39,312 nt of DNA from an uncultured Bacteroidales bacterium (lineage in GTDB: Bacteria; Bacteroidota; Bacteroidia; Bacteroidales; Bacteroidaceae): assembly GCA_902788275.1 (NCBI GenBank), contig CADAJV010000013.1:1-39312 (forward strand). The letters are read 5' to 3'. The stretch's first letter is position 1; each line of letters starts with the position of its first letter. Made by a program: the position numbers and the translations under genes. Positions 7,024-14,787 of this stretch are shown here, one piece after another. The notes below the pieces were generated by a model, which was not told where the DNA came from, made no database searches, and saw only the letters and a program-made list of their open reading frames with translations.

Positions 7024-8916
7024 GTGGACGAAACAGAATACACATATAACCTACTTGACAAGATAGACTCGCCTGCCGACCTGCGCAAGCTCAGCGTGGA
7101 GCAACTGCCGGAGGTTTGCAGCGAGATCAGGCACCGCATAATTGAAGTGCTGGCCGAGCATCCGGGCCATCTGGCCTCCAGCCTCGGTACCGTAGAGATT
7201 ACCGTGGCACTGCACTACGTGTTTAACACTCCCGAGGACCGAATAGTCTGGGACGTTGGGCACCAGGCCTACGGGCACAAGATCATTACCGGCAGACGTA
7301 ACGCCTTCAGCACCAACCGCCAGCTGGGCGGCCTAAAGCCTTTCCCCTCGCCCGAGGAGAGCGAATATGACAGCTGTGTATGCGGCCATGCCTCCAACTC
7401 TATCTCAATAGGCCTAGGCATGGATGTGGCTGCCAGGATGCAGGGACAAAAAGAACGCAAGGTGGCTGTGGTGATTGGCGACGGAGCGATGAGTGGCGGA
7501 CTGGCCTTTGAGGGACTCAACAATGTGTCCTCAACGCCCAACAACATGCTCATCATCCTCAATGACAACAATATGAGCATCGACCGCAGCGTAGGCGGCA
7601 TGAAACAATACCTGCTAAGGCTGCACACCAGCAAGTGGTATAACCGTTTCCGCTTCCGCACCGCCAGGGGACTTGACCGCATGGGTCTGCTCAATGAGAA
7701 GCGCAAGAATGCCATTCTGCGCCTCAACAACTCGCTCAAATCGCTCATCACCCGCGAGCAGAACATCTTTGAGGGTCTCAACATACGCTACTTCGGTCCT
7801 GCTGACGGCCACGATGTGGTAAGGCTGGTGAAGATGCTGCAGCGCATCAAGGACATGAGCGGCCCCAAACTGCTGCACATACACACCCTGAAAGGCAAAG
7901 GCTATGAGGCTGCGGAGAAGAACGCCGCCCTCTGGCATGCCCCGGGAATGTTTGACCCCAAGACAGGCGAGCTGCTCAAGAAAGAACACATGGACCCTGA
8001 GCCGCCCAAATTTCAGGACGTGTTTGGCAAGACGCTGCTGGAACTGGCACAGAAGGACGACAAGATAGTAGGCATTACGCCGGCCATGCCCAGCGGATGC
8101 TCAATGAGCATAATGATGATGCAAATGCCCGAAAGAGTATTTGACGTAGGCATTGCCGAGGGTCACGCGGTGACTTTCTCTGCCGGCATGGCCAAGGAAG
8201 GACTACTACCCTTCTGCAACATCTACTCATCGTTTGCCCAGCGTGCCTACGACAATATCATTCACGACGTGGCCATAGGAAGGCTGCACGTGGTGCTCTG
8301 CCTGGATCGCGCCGGACTGGTTGGCGAAGACGGCCCAACCCACCACGGAGCCTTCGACATAGCTGCACTGCGCACTGTGCCCAACCTGACTATCTGCTCA
8401 CCCATGACCGAGCCCGAACTGCGTAACCTTATGTACACTGCCACCATACACCGACATCCCTGGGTGATTCGCTATCCGCGAGGCAAGGGCTCCACCATAA
8501 ACTGGCGCACGCCGATGGAGGAAGTGGCTGTAGGCTCCGGACGCAAGCTCAGAAGCGGCAACCGTGTGTGTGTGCTCTCGCTTGGCCCTTTGGGAGTGAC
8601 GGTGGAGAATGTGATAGAGAAAAGCGGTATGAACCACGTTGCCCACTACGATATGCGATTTGTTAAGCCACTGGACGACAGCATAATGCACGAAGTGGCT
8701 GAAGCAAGATATGAAAAGATAATAACCATAGAGGACGGCTCGCTAAGCGGTGGATTTGGCAGTTGTGTGGCTGAGTGGCTGGAGAGTCACGGCTGCACCA
8801 CCCCACTCCATTGCATGGGACTGCCCGACCACTTTGTGGAGCACGGCCCCGTCAAGGACCTATACCGCCTTGTAGGCCTGGACGAAGAGAGCATTGCAAG
8901 GAACCTCAACTCATAA
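7024..8916 (+). CDS. dxs: 1-deoxy-D-xylulose-5-phosphate synthase
   Basis: This enzyme condenses pyruvate and glyceraldehyde-3-phosphate to DXP with thiamine diphosphate, the first step of the MEP isoprenoid pathway. It is full length at 630 aa. The family signs are [16 protein letters not shown] near the N-terminus, the TPP-binding GDG...NDNN region ([11 protein letters not shown] to NDNNMSID), and [18 protein letters not shown] in the pyrimidine-binding half. The start is a GTG: an in-frame stop lies two codons upstream and no in-frame ATG occurs before conserved sequence. It is the first gene of dxs-trkA-trkH, an arrangement I associate with Bacteroidales. Confidence 0.96.
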   Translation: MDETEYTYNLLDKIDSPADLRKLSVEQLPEVCSEIRHRIIEVLAEHPGHLASSLGTVEITVALHYVFNTPEDRIVWDVGHQAYGHKIITGRRNAFSTNRQLGGLKPFPSPEESEYDSCVCGHASNSISIGLGMDVAARMQGQKERKVAVVIGDGAMSGGLAFEGLNNVSSTPNNMLIILNDNNMSIDRSVGGMKQYLLRLHTSKWYNRFRFRTARGLDRMGLLNEKRKNAILRLNNSLKSLITREQNIFEGLNIRYFGPADGHDVVRLVKMLQRIKDMSGPKLLHIHTLKGKGYEAAEKNAALWHAPGMFDPKTGELLKKEHMDPEPPKFQDVFGKTLLELAQKDDKIVGITPAMPSGCSMSIMMMQMPERVFDVGIAEGHAVTFSAGMAKEGLLPFCNIYSSFAQRAYDNIIHDVAIGRLHVVLCLDRAGLVGEDGPTHHGAFDIAALRTVPNLTICSPMTEPELRNLMYTATIHRHPWVIRYPRGKGSTINWRTPMEEVAVGSGRKLRSGNRVCVLSLGPLGVTVENVIEKSGMNHVAHYDMRFVKPLDDSIMHEVAEARYEKIITIEDGSLSGGFGSCVAEWLESHGCTTPLHCMGLPDHFVEHGPVKDLYRLVGLDEESIARNLNS

Positions 8917-8944
8917 TTCCTAACTCCTAAAATTCCCCAAAAGC

Positions 8945-10294
8945 ATGAAGATAATCATTGCCGGAGCAGGGCGCGTAGGCACCCACCTCGCCAAACTCTT
9001 TGCCAGAGAGAACCACAACATCATTGTGCTTGACGAGAACCCAGAGAAGCTCAATATGCTGCAAGTGAACTATGACCTGATGGTTAAGGTCATGTCGCCC
9101 ACCTCCATCACTGGCCTCAAGGAGATTGGCGTAGCCCACTGCGACCTGTTTATCGGAGTGACTCCTGACGAGGACCTCAACATCAACTGCTGCATGATGG
9201 CCGGCAGGCTGGGTGCCAAGCGCACCGTGGCCAGAGTGGACAGCGTGGAGTATCTGAGCAAGGAGTCGCAGGAATATTTCAAGGAGATGGGCATCAGCTC
9301 CATGTTCATACCCGAAATGGTGGCTGCCAAAGAGATAGTCAGCTCAGTGGAGCGCAGCTGGGCCCGCATGTGGTGGGAGCCCGACAACGGCGAAGGCAAT
9401 CTGGCCCTTATCGGAGTGAAAGTGCGCCAAGACTGCCAGATACTCAACATTCCACTCAAGAATCTGACACAGAAGGACGCCACCTACCATGTAGTGGCCA
9501 TCAAGCGCGGCAGCGACACACTGATTCCCCACGGCGAAGACACCATCATGCCCTTTGACCTTGTGTACTTCATGACCGACAAGCGCAATCAAGACTTCAT
9601 TCGCCAAATATGCGGCAAGAACAATTACACCAAGGTGGAGGACGTAATCATAATGGGCGGCGGCACCACAGCAGTATTCACTGCCCAACTGCTGCCTGGA
9701 AATATGAATATCAAGATTATTGAGCAGGATATCAACCGATGCTATGAGCTCAACAAGCAAATCACCAGCAGCAACGTGATGGTCATACACGGTGATGGCC
9801 GCGACCTCTCGATGCTGCGCGAGGAAAATGTTGACGATACCGACGCATTCATTGCCCTGACGCCCAACTCCGAGATAAACATTATCAGCTGCCTGACAGC
9901 CAAGAAGATGGGCGTCAACAAGACTGTGGCCATGCTGGATAACATCAACTTCATCCCTATGGCTGAGAGCCTGGACATCGGCACCCTCATCAACAAGCAG
10001 GCCATATCGGCCTCCAACATCTACCGCATGATACTCAAGGCCGACGTGAGCAACGTCAAGAGCCTGATGGTAGCCAATGCCGACGTGGCCGAGTTTACCG
10101 CTGCGCCAGGCTCCAAAATAACCAAGAAACTCATCAAGGACCTCAAGCTGCCCTCCACAGCCACACTGGGCGGGCTTATCCGCAACGGCAAGGGACAGCT
10201 AATCAACGGCATGACACAAGTCAATGAGGGCGACAAGGTGGTGGCCATCTGCATCGACAACGGCATGAAGGCGCTGGCAGCATACTTTGACTAA
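8945..10294 (+). CDS. trkA: Trk potassium uptake regulatory subunit TrkA
   Basis: A 449-aa cytoplasmic gating subunit that binds NAD(H) or nucleotides and controls TrkH. It has two RCK repeats: a first Rossmann fold at residues 1-130 (IIAGAGRVGTHLAKLFA, acidic VLDE at strand 2) with its TrkA_C domain, and a second from about 235 (VIIMGGGTTAVFTAQ) with another TrkA_C at the end. It starts 28 bp after dxs; the gap carries CCTAACTCCTAAAATTCC-type low-complexity sequence. It ends 21 bp before trkH. Confidence 0.95.
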   Translation: MKIIIAGAGRVGTHLAKLFARENHNIIVLDENPEKLNMLQVNYDLMVKVMSPTSITGLKEIGVAHCDLFIGVTPDEDLNINCCMMAGRLGAKRTVARVDSVEYLSKESQEYFKEMGISSMFIPEMVAAKEIVSSVERSWARMWWEPDNGEGNLALIGVKVRQDCQILNIPLKNLTQKDATYHVVAIKRGSDTLIPHGEDTIMPFDLVYFMTDKRNQDFIRQICGKNNYTKVEDVIIMGGGTTAVFTAQLLPGNMNIKIIEQDINRCYELNKQITSSNVMVIHGDGRDLSMLREENVDDTDAFIALTPNSEINIISCLTAKKMGVNKTVAMLDNINFIPMAESLDIGTLINKQAISASNIYRMILKADVSNVKSLMVANADVAEFTAAPGSKITKKLIKDLKLPSTATLGGLIRNGKGQLINGMTQVNEGDKVVAICIDNGMKALAAYFD

Positions 10295-10315
10295 AGAATC
10301 AACAATTTCAACCCA

Positions 10316-11788
10316 ATGCCCAAGAAAAAACTTATAAATCCGCAGACACTGTGCAGGGTGCTCGGTCAGCTGGTGCTGATTGAGGCATTCATGATGCTGG
10401 TGTCGCTGATAGTAGGTATTATATATAAGGAGGATAGCAATGTGCCCTTCATCGTCTCGCTCATCATCACCGCCACCGTGGGCATAGTGCTACGCCTGCT
10501 TGGCCTGCGCTCAGGCGACAGCATCAACAGGCGCGAAGCCTATCTGGTGGTCAGCCTCACATGGGTGGTGTTCTCGCTGCTTGGCACAATCCCCTTTCTT
10601 ATTGACGGTCACTGCAGCAGCTTCGGAGCAGCCCTCTTTGAGGCCATGTCAGGATTCACCGCCACCGGATTCACCGCTATGCCAGACGTGGACGCCCTAC
10701 CCCACAGCATACTCTTCTGGCGCAGTTTCATGCACTGGATAGGCGGCCTCGGAATCGTCTTCTTCACCATGACCATACTGCCCGTGTCAGGCAGCGGCGA
10801 GATACGCCTCTTTGCAGCAGAGTCAACAGGACTGGGCCAGGAGAAACTCCACACCAAGATCAAGACCACAGCAGCCTGGATATGGTCTATCTATATTGTG
10901 CTCACTCTCGCATGTGCCGCAGCACTCTACCTAGGCGGCATGGGCCTCTTCGACAGCATCAATCACGGTATGTCGGCCATCGCCACAGGCGGATTCTCCA
11001 CCCACAACAACGGCATACTCTACTACAACTCCACCCTGCTGCAATACATCATGATGGCCTTCATGCTCTTAGGCAGCATCAACTTCTATCTGCTCTACAC
11101 CGCAGGCACCAGGCGCAAGCTCTCACCATTCAAGAATAGCGACGAGCTCAAGTTCTACCTCGTCACCATACTCATCATCTCTGCCATCTGCGCCCTGAGC
11201 CTCTTCATACACAACGGCTACTCATTGGAGCGCTCCATCCGCACAGCCATGTTCAACTGCATATCCATAGCCAGCACCAGCGGATTCCTTACCGACGACT
11301 ATCAGCAGTGGTTCCGTCCCACCTGTATGCTCCTGATGTTCCTGATGTTTGTAGGCGGCAGCAGCGGCTCAACCTCCGGCGGATTCAAGAACATCCGAAT
11401 GCTCATCATCATCAAGACCACCCGCATACAGTTCAAACGCATACTCCATCCCAATGCTGTCATCCCGGTGCAGATGAACAAGGCCCCTATCAACTCCGCT
11501 GCCGAGCACAATGTCATGTCACTCCTCTTCTGGTTCCTCTTCCTGATAGTTATAGGAGCCGGAGCACTGATGCTCTCCGGAGTGCCAGGATATGACAGTT
11601 GCGCCCTCTCGCTATCCTGCATCAGCAATATAGGCACCAGTTTCGGCCACGTCTATGGTCCCTCGCAGGGAGTCTCACAGCTGCCCGAAGTAGCCAAGTG
11701 GATATGTAGCTTCCTCATGCTGGCCGGCCGTCTGGAGATATTCGCCATACTCCTGCCCTTCACCCGCTCCTTCTGGCAAAGACAGTAA
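10316..11788 (+). CDS. trkH: Trk potassium transporter membrane subunit TrkH
   Basis: A 490-aa inner-membrane K+ channel-like transporter with about ten hydrophobic segments. The four pore-loop repeats are readable: SGFTATGFTAM, ATGGFSTHN, ASTSGFLTDD and SNIGTSFGHV, each with the selectivity-filter glycine. It works with TrkA, encoded just upstream. No clear terminator hairpin follows. The 295 bp to rplU hold a degenerate AAGTCRGACT direct repeat (11815-11842), CTCAAATCTCAAA-type words (11906-11946) and the rplU promoter. Confidence 0.95.
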   Translation: MPKKKLINPQTLCRVLGQLVLIEAFMMLVSLIVGIIYKEDSNVPFIVSLIITATVGIVLRLLGLRSGDSINRREAYLVVSLTWVVFSLLGTIPFLIDGHCSSFGAALFEAMSGFTATGFTAMPDVDALPHSILFWRSFMHWIGGLGIVFFTMTILPVSGSGEIRLFAAESTGLGQEKLHTKIKTTAAWIWSIYIVLTLACAAALYLGGMGLFDSINHGMSAIATGGFSTHNNGILYYNSTLLQYIMMAFMLLGSINFYLLYTAGTRRKLSPFKNSDELKFYLVTILIISAICALSLFIHNGYSLERSIRTAMFNCISIASTSGFLTDDYQQWFRPTCMLLMFLMFVGGSSGSTSGGFKNIRMLIIIKTTRIQFKRILHPNAVIPVQMNKAPINSAAEHNVMSLLFWFLFLIVIGAGALMLSGVPGYDSCALSLSCISNIGTSFGHVYGPSQGVSQLPEVAKWICSFLMLAGRLEIFAILLPFTRSFWQRQ

Positions 11789-11984
11789 AGAACAGTTGTC
11801 GCACCAATCAGAAAAGTCGGACTAGCAAACAAGTCAGACTCGTCGGACCATTCAGCCACCAAAATTTCCGTCAATTTCTCTCAATGCCCACCACCGGACT
11901 TGGCTAAACCTCAAATCTCAAACATCAAACCTCAAATAATCTCATTTTTTCGCTGATTTCCTTCATCATTCAAAAAAATATTGC

Positions 11985-11992
11985 TAATTTTG
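11985..11992 (+). promoter_or_regulatory. -7 box of the rplU-rpmA operon
   Basis: TAATTTTG fits TAnnTTTG. Transcription from about 11998 would make an 85-nt leader. That leader contains a possible imperfect hairpin at 12034-12063. Confidence 0.6.
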
Positions 11993-12083
11993 CGCCCGAT
12001 TTTAGTCCGCCAAGGCTCAATCAAGCGGTTTCACGACGAGACTCGCCTCCGGTGGAAGCGTCATAAAACACAATAAAACAAAC

Positions 12084-12401
12084 ATGTACGCTATTGTTCA
12101 GATTCAAGGCCAGCAGTTCAAGGTTGAGGCTAACAAGACCCTCTTCGTTCACCACCTTGCAGGTGCTGAGGCCGGACAGGAAGTAGAGTTCGAGGACGTA
12201 CTTCTTGTTGACAACGAAGGTGCAATCACCGTAGGCACCCCCACCGTGGAGGGCGCTAAGGTAGTTGCCGAGGTAAAGACTCCGCTCGTAAAGGGCGACA
12301 AGGTGATCGTCTTCCACAAGAAGCGCCGCAAGGACTATCAGAAGAAGAACGGCCACCGTCAGCAGTTCACGGAAATCACAGTTAAACAAATCGTAGCTTA
12401 A
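12084..12401 (+). CDS. rplU: 50S ribosomal protein L21
   Basis: The product is 105 aa, full length, and begins [15 protein letters not shown], the conserved L21 N-terminus. A basic [15 protein letters not shown] stretch near the end contacts 23S rRNA. It is followed after 35 bp by rpmA, the universal partner gene. Confidence 0.98.
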   Translation: MYAIVQIQGQQFKVEANKTLFVHHLAGAEAGQEVEFEDVLLVDNEGAITVGTPTVEGAKVVAEVKTPLVKGDKVIVFHKKRRKDYQKKNGHRQQFTEITVKQIVA

Positions 12402-12436
12402 TCCATTTTTAGGCAGATTCAAAATCCCGAAACATT

Positions 12437-12697
12437 ATGGCACATAAAAAAGGTGTAGGTAGTTCGAAGAACGGACGCGAATCAGCGTCGAAACGATTAG
12501 GTGTAAAGGTTTGTGGTGGTCAGGCTTGCGTAGCCGGCAACATCATCGTGCGCCAGAGAGGCACAGTCCACTATCCCGGCAAGAACGTCGGCATGGGTAG
12601 CGACCACACCCTCTATGCACTTGTTGACGGAACAGTCAAGTTCTCTCACGACCGCCGTGACCGCAGTGTGGTAGCTGTAGTGCCCGCCGAGGCATAA
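12437..12697 (+). CDS. rpmA: 50S ribosomal protein L27
   Basis: The product is 86 aa and begins [16 protein letters not shown], the flexible N-terminal tail that reaches the peptidyl-transferase centre. There is no Firmicutes-type cleavable extension. [20 protein letters not shown] is the conserved core. It is second in the rplU-rpmA operon and ends before a strong terminator. Confidence 0.98.
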   Translation: MAHKKGVGSSKNGRESASKRLGVKVCGGQACVAGNIIVRQRGTVHYPGKNVGMGSDHTLYALVDGTVKFSHDRRDRSVVAVVPAEA

Positions 12698-12732
12698 GCT
12701 CTACCCTGCCCAACAGGAACAACCAGACAAAC

Positions 12733-12772
12733 AATATAGTCCCCGAAATCTCGGGGACTATATTATTTTTTT
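12733..12772. terminator. Terminator of rplU-rpmA, overlapping the convergent cupin gene end
   Basis: A 14-bp perfect stem (12733-12746 with 12751-12764), 4-nt loop, then ATTTTTTT on the plus strand. The T-run touches the stop codon (12771-12773) of the convergent cupin gene. The hairpin can form in either transcript, though the minus-strand tail is weaker. Confidence 0.9.
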
Positions 12773-13244
12773 ATTCCAAAGGAATCTCGGGGTGTTGCAC
12801 GGCCAGGGGTATATCCTTCTGCGAGAGATAGAACATATAGAGGATAACAGGCTTAGAGCCTCTGTTCTCGCCGTGATGGATAGTGTTCACCATCTCAACG
12901 ACCGACTCGCCCTCATGCACCGTTTTCTCCTTGCCGTCCTGTCCGATAATAGTCAGCTCACCCTGCACCAGTATACCGAAGTTCATCACCGGGTGGTGGT
13001 GCCAGCCCAGCTTTTTGCCGGCAGGGAACTCATACTTCACAGCCACCAGCTCCGGGCGTCCCTGGAAATAGTCAGGCAGCTCAACGCCGTCCCAGCTCTG
13101 GCTCGTGCGAACCAGCTCAGTCGATTGCACCTCCTGCTGGGCAGGGGTGTCCTGGCAGTTACATGCCTTCTGGCAGCTTACCAACACATTTGCGCCGCAG
13201 ACAGTAAGGATGGCGGCGAGCATCCAGTTTTTCAGATTTTTCAT
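12771..13244 (-). CDS. Cupin-domain lipoprotein
   Basis: A 157-aa protein with a lipoprotein-type signal (LVSC at about residue 24) followed by further cysteines (C-x3-C-x-C region). Residues about 65-150 form a single cupin barrel: PAGKKLGWHHHPVMNFGILVQGE is motif 1 with the metal-binding histidines (the usual Glu after H-x-H is not evident), and HEGESVV...NTIHHGENRG is motif 2. It may bind a metal and a small ligand in the periplasm; the reaction is unknown. It is monocistronic with a promoter box about 95 nt upstream. Confidence 0.8.
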   Translation of the reverse strand: MKNLKNWMLAAILTVCGANVLVSCQKACNCQDTPAQQEVQSTELVRTSQSWDGVELPDYFQGRPELVAVKYEFPAGKKLGWHHHPVMNFGILVQGELTIIGQDGKEKTVHEGESVVEMVNTIHHGENRGSKPVILYMFYLSQKDIPLAVQHPEIPLE

Positions 13245-13337
13245 ATTGCTTTAACTTGTTTGGTTGTCCTTAACACGGATAGAAATCTCAGCGCAGACGG
13301 GGGCATAAGGCCCCTATAGCTGGATAACATCCAGATG

Positions 13338-13345
13338 CAAAGGTA
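13338..13345 (-). promoter_or_regulatory. -7 box of the cupin gene
   Basis: The minus strand reads TACCTTTG. A TTTG lies 16 nt upstream, at the end of the T-run of the neighbouring terminator, which is shorter spacing than usual. Confidence 0.5.
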
Positions 13346-13362
13346 GTAAAAAAAATCCGCAC

Positions 13363-13403
13363 AAAAAAAGAGCCGAAGGCACTTTAAGCCCTCAGCCCTT
13401 TCA
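13363..13403 (-). terminator. Terminator of the HU-like gene pair
   Basis: On the minus strand a long imperfect stem (about 13 pairs, some G-T, 7-nt loop) follows the stop codon of the downstream HU-like gene and ends in a T-run (plus-strand A-run at 13362-13369). Confidence 0.65.
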
Positions 13404-13417
13404 TAATGTCTGTCTGA

Positions 13418-13882
13418 TTAAGGATTAGGCGTGGCAGCAGGCTCAGCCCACTTCTTGCCAAACACCGTCTTGCTCACATCAAAGAAGGTAGCCCTCTTCA
13501 TCTGCTCCCTCAGCTGGGTGCAGGGACGGAAGCGCACAAATACGCCCTTTATACCGTCAGAGCTTACGTCGTCCATATTGTCCTTTCCGGCCGACTTCCA
13601 CTTCTGAGTTTTCTCGTCCCACTCCCCGGTCTTGCAGGTAAGGCGGAAGTTGCCCAGCCCGTCAAGGGTCACCGAGTGGCCGTTAAGCACAAAGTCGTAG
13701 ATAGCCTGAGTCAGGGCAGCAAAGCCGGCACCGAGGTCCTGAGTATTGATATTGCTGTCAGCCAAAGCCAGTCTCACAATATCCTCCTCGCCAATCTTGC
13801 TATAGGGCACCAGTCTCACCCCATACTTAGCAGCACCAGTGTCGGCATCCTCATTTTTGTAAATTCTATAACCAAGTTTCAT
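13418..13882 (-). CDS. HU/IHF-like DNA-binding protein (Bacteroidales type)
   Basis: The 154-aa product starts at the ATG at 13882; a TTG two codons upstream is less likely. It has the long HU-like layout typical of Bacteroidales: an N-terminal strand segment, a helical part with FAALTQAIYDFVLNGHSVTLDGLGNFRL (the N-G-H-x-V-x-L-x-x-L-G-x-F signature of this family), and a C-terminal VRFRP strand with a basic helix. It probably binds DNA as a dimer. It lies 54 bp downstream of a second, diverged paralogue and likely shares its promoter. Confidence 0.82.
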   Translation of the reverse strand: MKLGYRIYKNEDADTGAAKYGVRLVPYSKIGEEDIVRLALADSNINTQDLGAGFAALTQAIYDFVLNGHSVTLDGLGNFRLTCKTGEWDEKTQKWKSAGKDNMDDVSSDGIKGVFVRFRPCTQLREQMKRATFFDVSKTVFGKKWAEPAATPNP

Positions 13883-13936
13883 AAGCAAACGTCATTTTTA
13901 GCAAATTAAACAAAAAAAGTTAACACACACTCAACA

Positions 13937-14335
13937 TCAAGGATTAACGTCGTCATCCACAGTGATGCCCGAGAACTTCACGCTCTTGCAAGCAGACTTG
14001 ATAGTGCCCTTGGGCGTAAACCTGATCTTTAGGCGCTTGATGCAGTCAGGTCCCGCGTCCTTAGCGTTGCTGACCAGTTTGCACTTGGCCGACAGGCTGA
14101 ACGTGCCCAGCTGAGGTATCTGCACCGTATGGCCGTTCATCAGGTAATTAACAAACACAGCTCTCAGAGCATTTACCGCAGCAATGGCCAGCGGCCTGTT
14201 GATGCCGGAGTTGACCGCCAGGTATTCCACCATCTGGTCGTTACCGATGTTGCTGAAGCTCACAATGTTAGGAAAGAGCTTCTTGCCGCCCCCAGGGACG
14301 GTCCTTCTGGTAATAGTTGTTTTTAATAGTCCCAT
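13937..14335 (-). CDS. HU/IHF-like DNA-binding protein (Bacteroidales type), paralogue
   Basis: The product is 132 aa with the same family signature as its neighbour (VNYLMNGHTVQIPQLGTFSL, then LKIRFTPKGTIK). The two differ widely in sequence, so the duplication is old. Such tandem HU-like genes often occur near DUF3987 genes and accessory loci in Bacteroidales. Here they precede a structured RNA region, a BspA-like gene and a DUF3987 gene. It has a well-formed promoter. Confidence 0.82.
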   Translation of the reverse strand: MGLLKTTITRRTVPGGGKKLFPNIVSFSNIGNDQMVEYLAVNSGINRPLAIAAVNALRAVFVNYLMNGHTVQIPQLGTFSLSAKCKLVSNAKDAGPDCIKRLKIRFTPKGTIKSACKSVKFSGITVDDDVNP

Positions 14336-14417
14336 TTTTTTAAGTTTTCTACATTAAACAAAAAGATTAACACAATCTGGGAAGTGTACGTACATCTCAT
14401 TCCCTTTAATTCTACTA

Positions 14418-14449
14418 CAAAGTTAACACTTTTTCTTGAAATACGCAAA
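14418..14449 (-). promoter_or_regulatory. Promoter of the HU-like gene pair
   Basis: The minus strand reads TTTG (14446-14449), 20 nt, TAACTTTG (14418-14425), an excellent match. The start would be near 14411, giving a leader of about 75 nt. Confidence 0.75.
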
Positions 14450-14516
14450 CTTTTTATCAAATTTGTTAAGCATCCTTAGTAAAAATGTTAAGTGCAGATT
14501 TTCGCTAAGGATTTTC

Positions 14517-14546
14517 TTGGCAATCAGAAAATATTGCCTAACTTTG
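14517..14546 (+). promoter_or_regulatory. Promoter reading into the structured region 14551-14774
   Basis: TTG (14517-14519), 19 nt, TAACTTTG (14539-14546), followed by CAGCG as at the first BspA-like gene. Transcription would start near 14551-14553. It is divergent from the HU-like promoter. Confidence 0.75.
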
Positions 14547-14550
14547 CAGC

Positions 14551-14725
14551 GTGTTCTTGTAGGACACGACATATTTGCTCAATTTCCTGTCGAACTGCAA
14601 CCTCAAAGGATAAAGAGAGCATAATGATAACCATTGAAGCTGTGCTTGCATAGTGCAGACTTCTCCATAGGTTATCATAGGTTGTTGCAGACCTGACAGG
14701 AATATGGTGGGTCTGCGCTTTTCTT
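14551..14725 (+). ncRNA. Candidate structured small RNA or attenuating leader
   Basis: About 175 nt with its own promoter. A 5' hairpin lies at 14551-14567. A rod-like fold follows: 14584-14591 pairs with 14695-14702, 14595-14600 with 14685-14690, 14601-14603 with 14679-14681, and 14624-14632 with 14670-14678 (9 perfect pairs), leaving a one-sided 20-nt bulge (14604-14623). An alternative hairpin, GCAGACC (14687-14693) with GGTCTGC (14710-14716), is followed by TTTTCTT and looks like a terminator; it excludes part of the rod. Length and shape recall 6S RNA. A cis-acting attenuator for the gene at 14788 is equally possible. I recognise no named family. Confidence 0.5.
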
Positions 14726-14732
14726 ATGCCCG

Positions 14733-14774
14733 TAAGTTAGCACAACTTCCCATTTGAGAACGAATACTAACTTA
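14733..14774 (+). promoter_or_regulatory. Inverted repeat just before the BspA/BIG2 gene
   Basis: TAAGTTAG (14733-14740) and CTAACTTA (14767-14774) are perfect inverted copies 26 nt apart, ending 13 nt before the ATG. No separate TAnnTTTG box is visible between 14725 and the gene, which favours read-through from the promoter at 14539. Confidence 0.5.
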
Positions 14775-14787
14775 AAAAACTATAAAT

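Noticed and set aside
14551-14725. tmRNA, SRP RNA or RNase P RNA
   Set aside because: No CCA end or tag frame, no GGAAG...GAAGCAG-type SRP loop, and too short for RNase P RNA.
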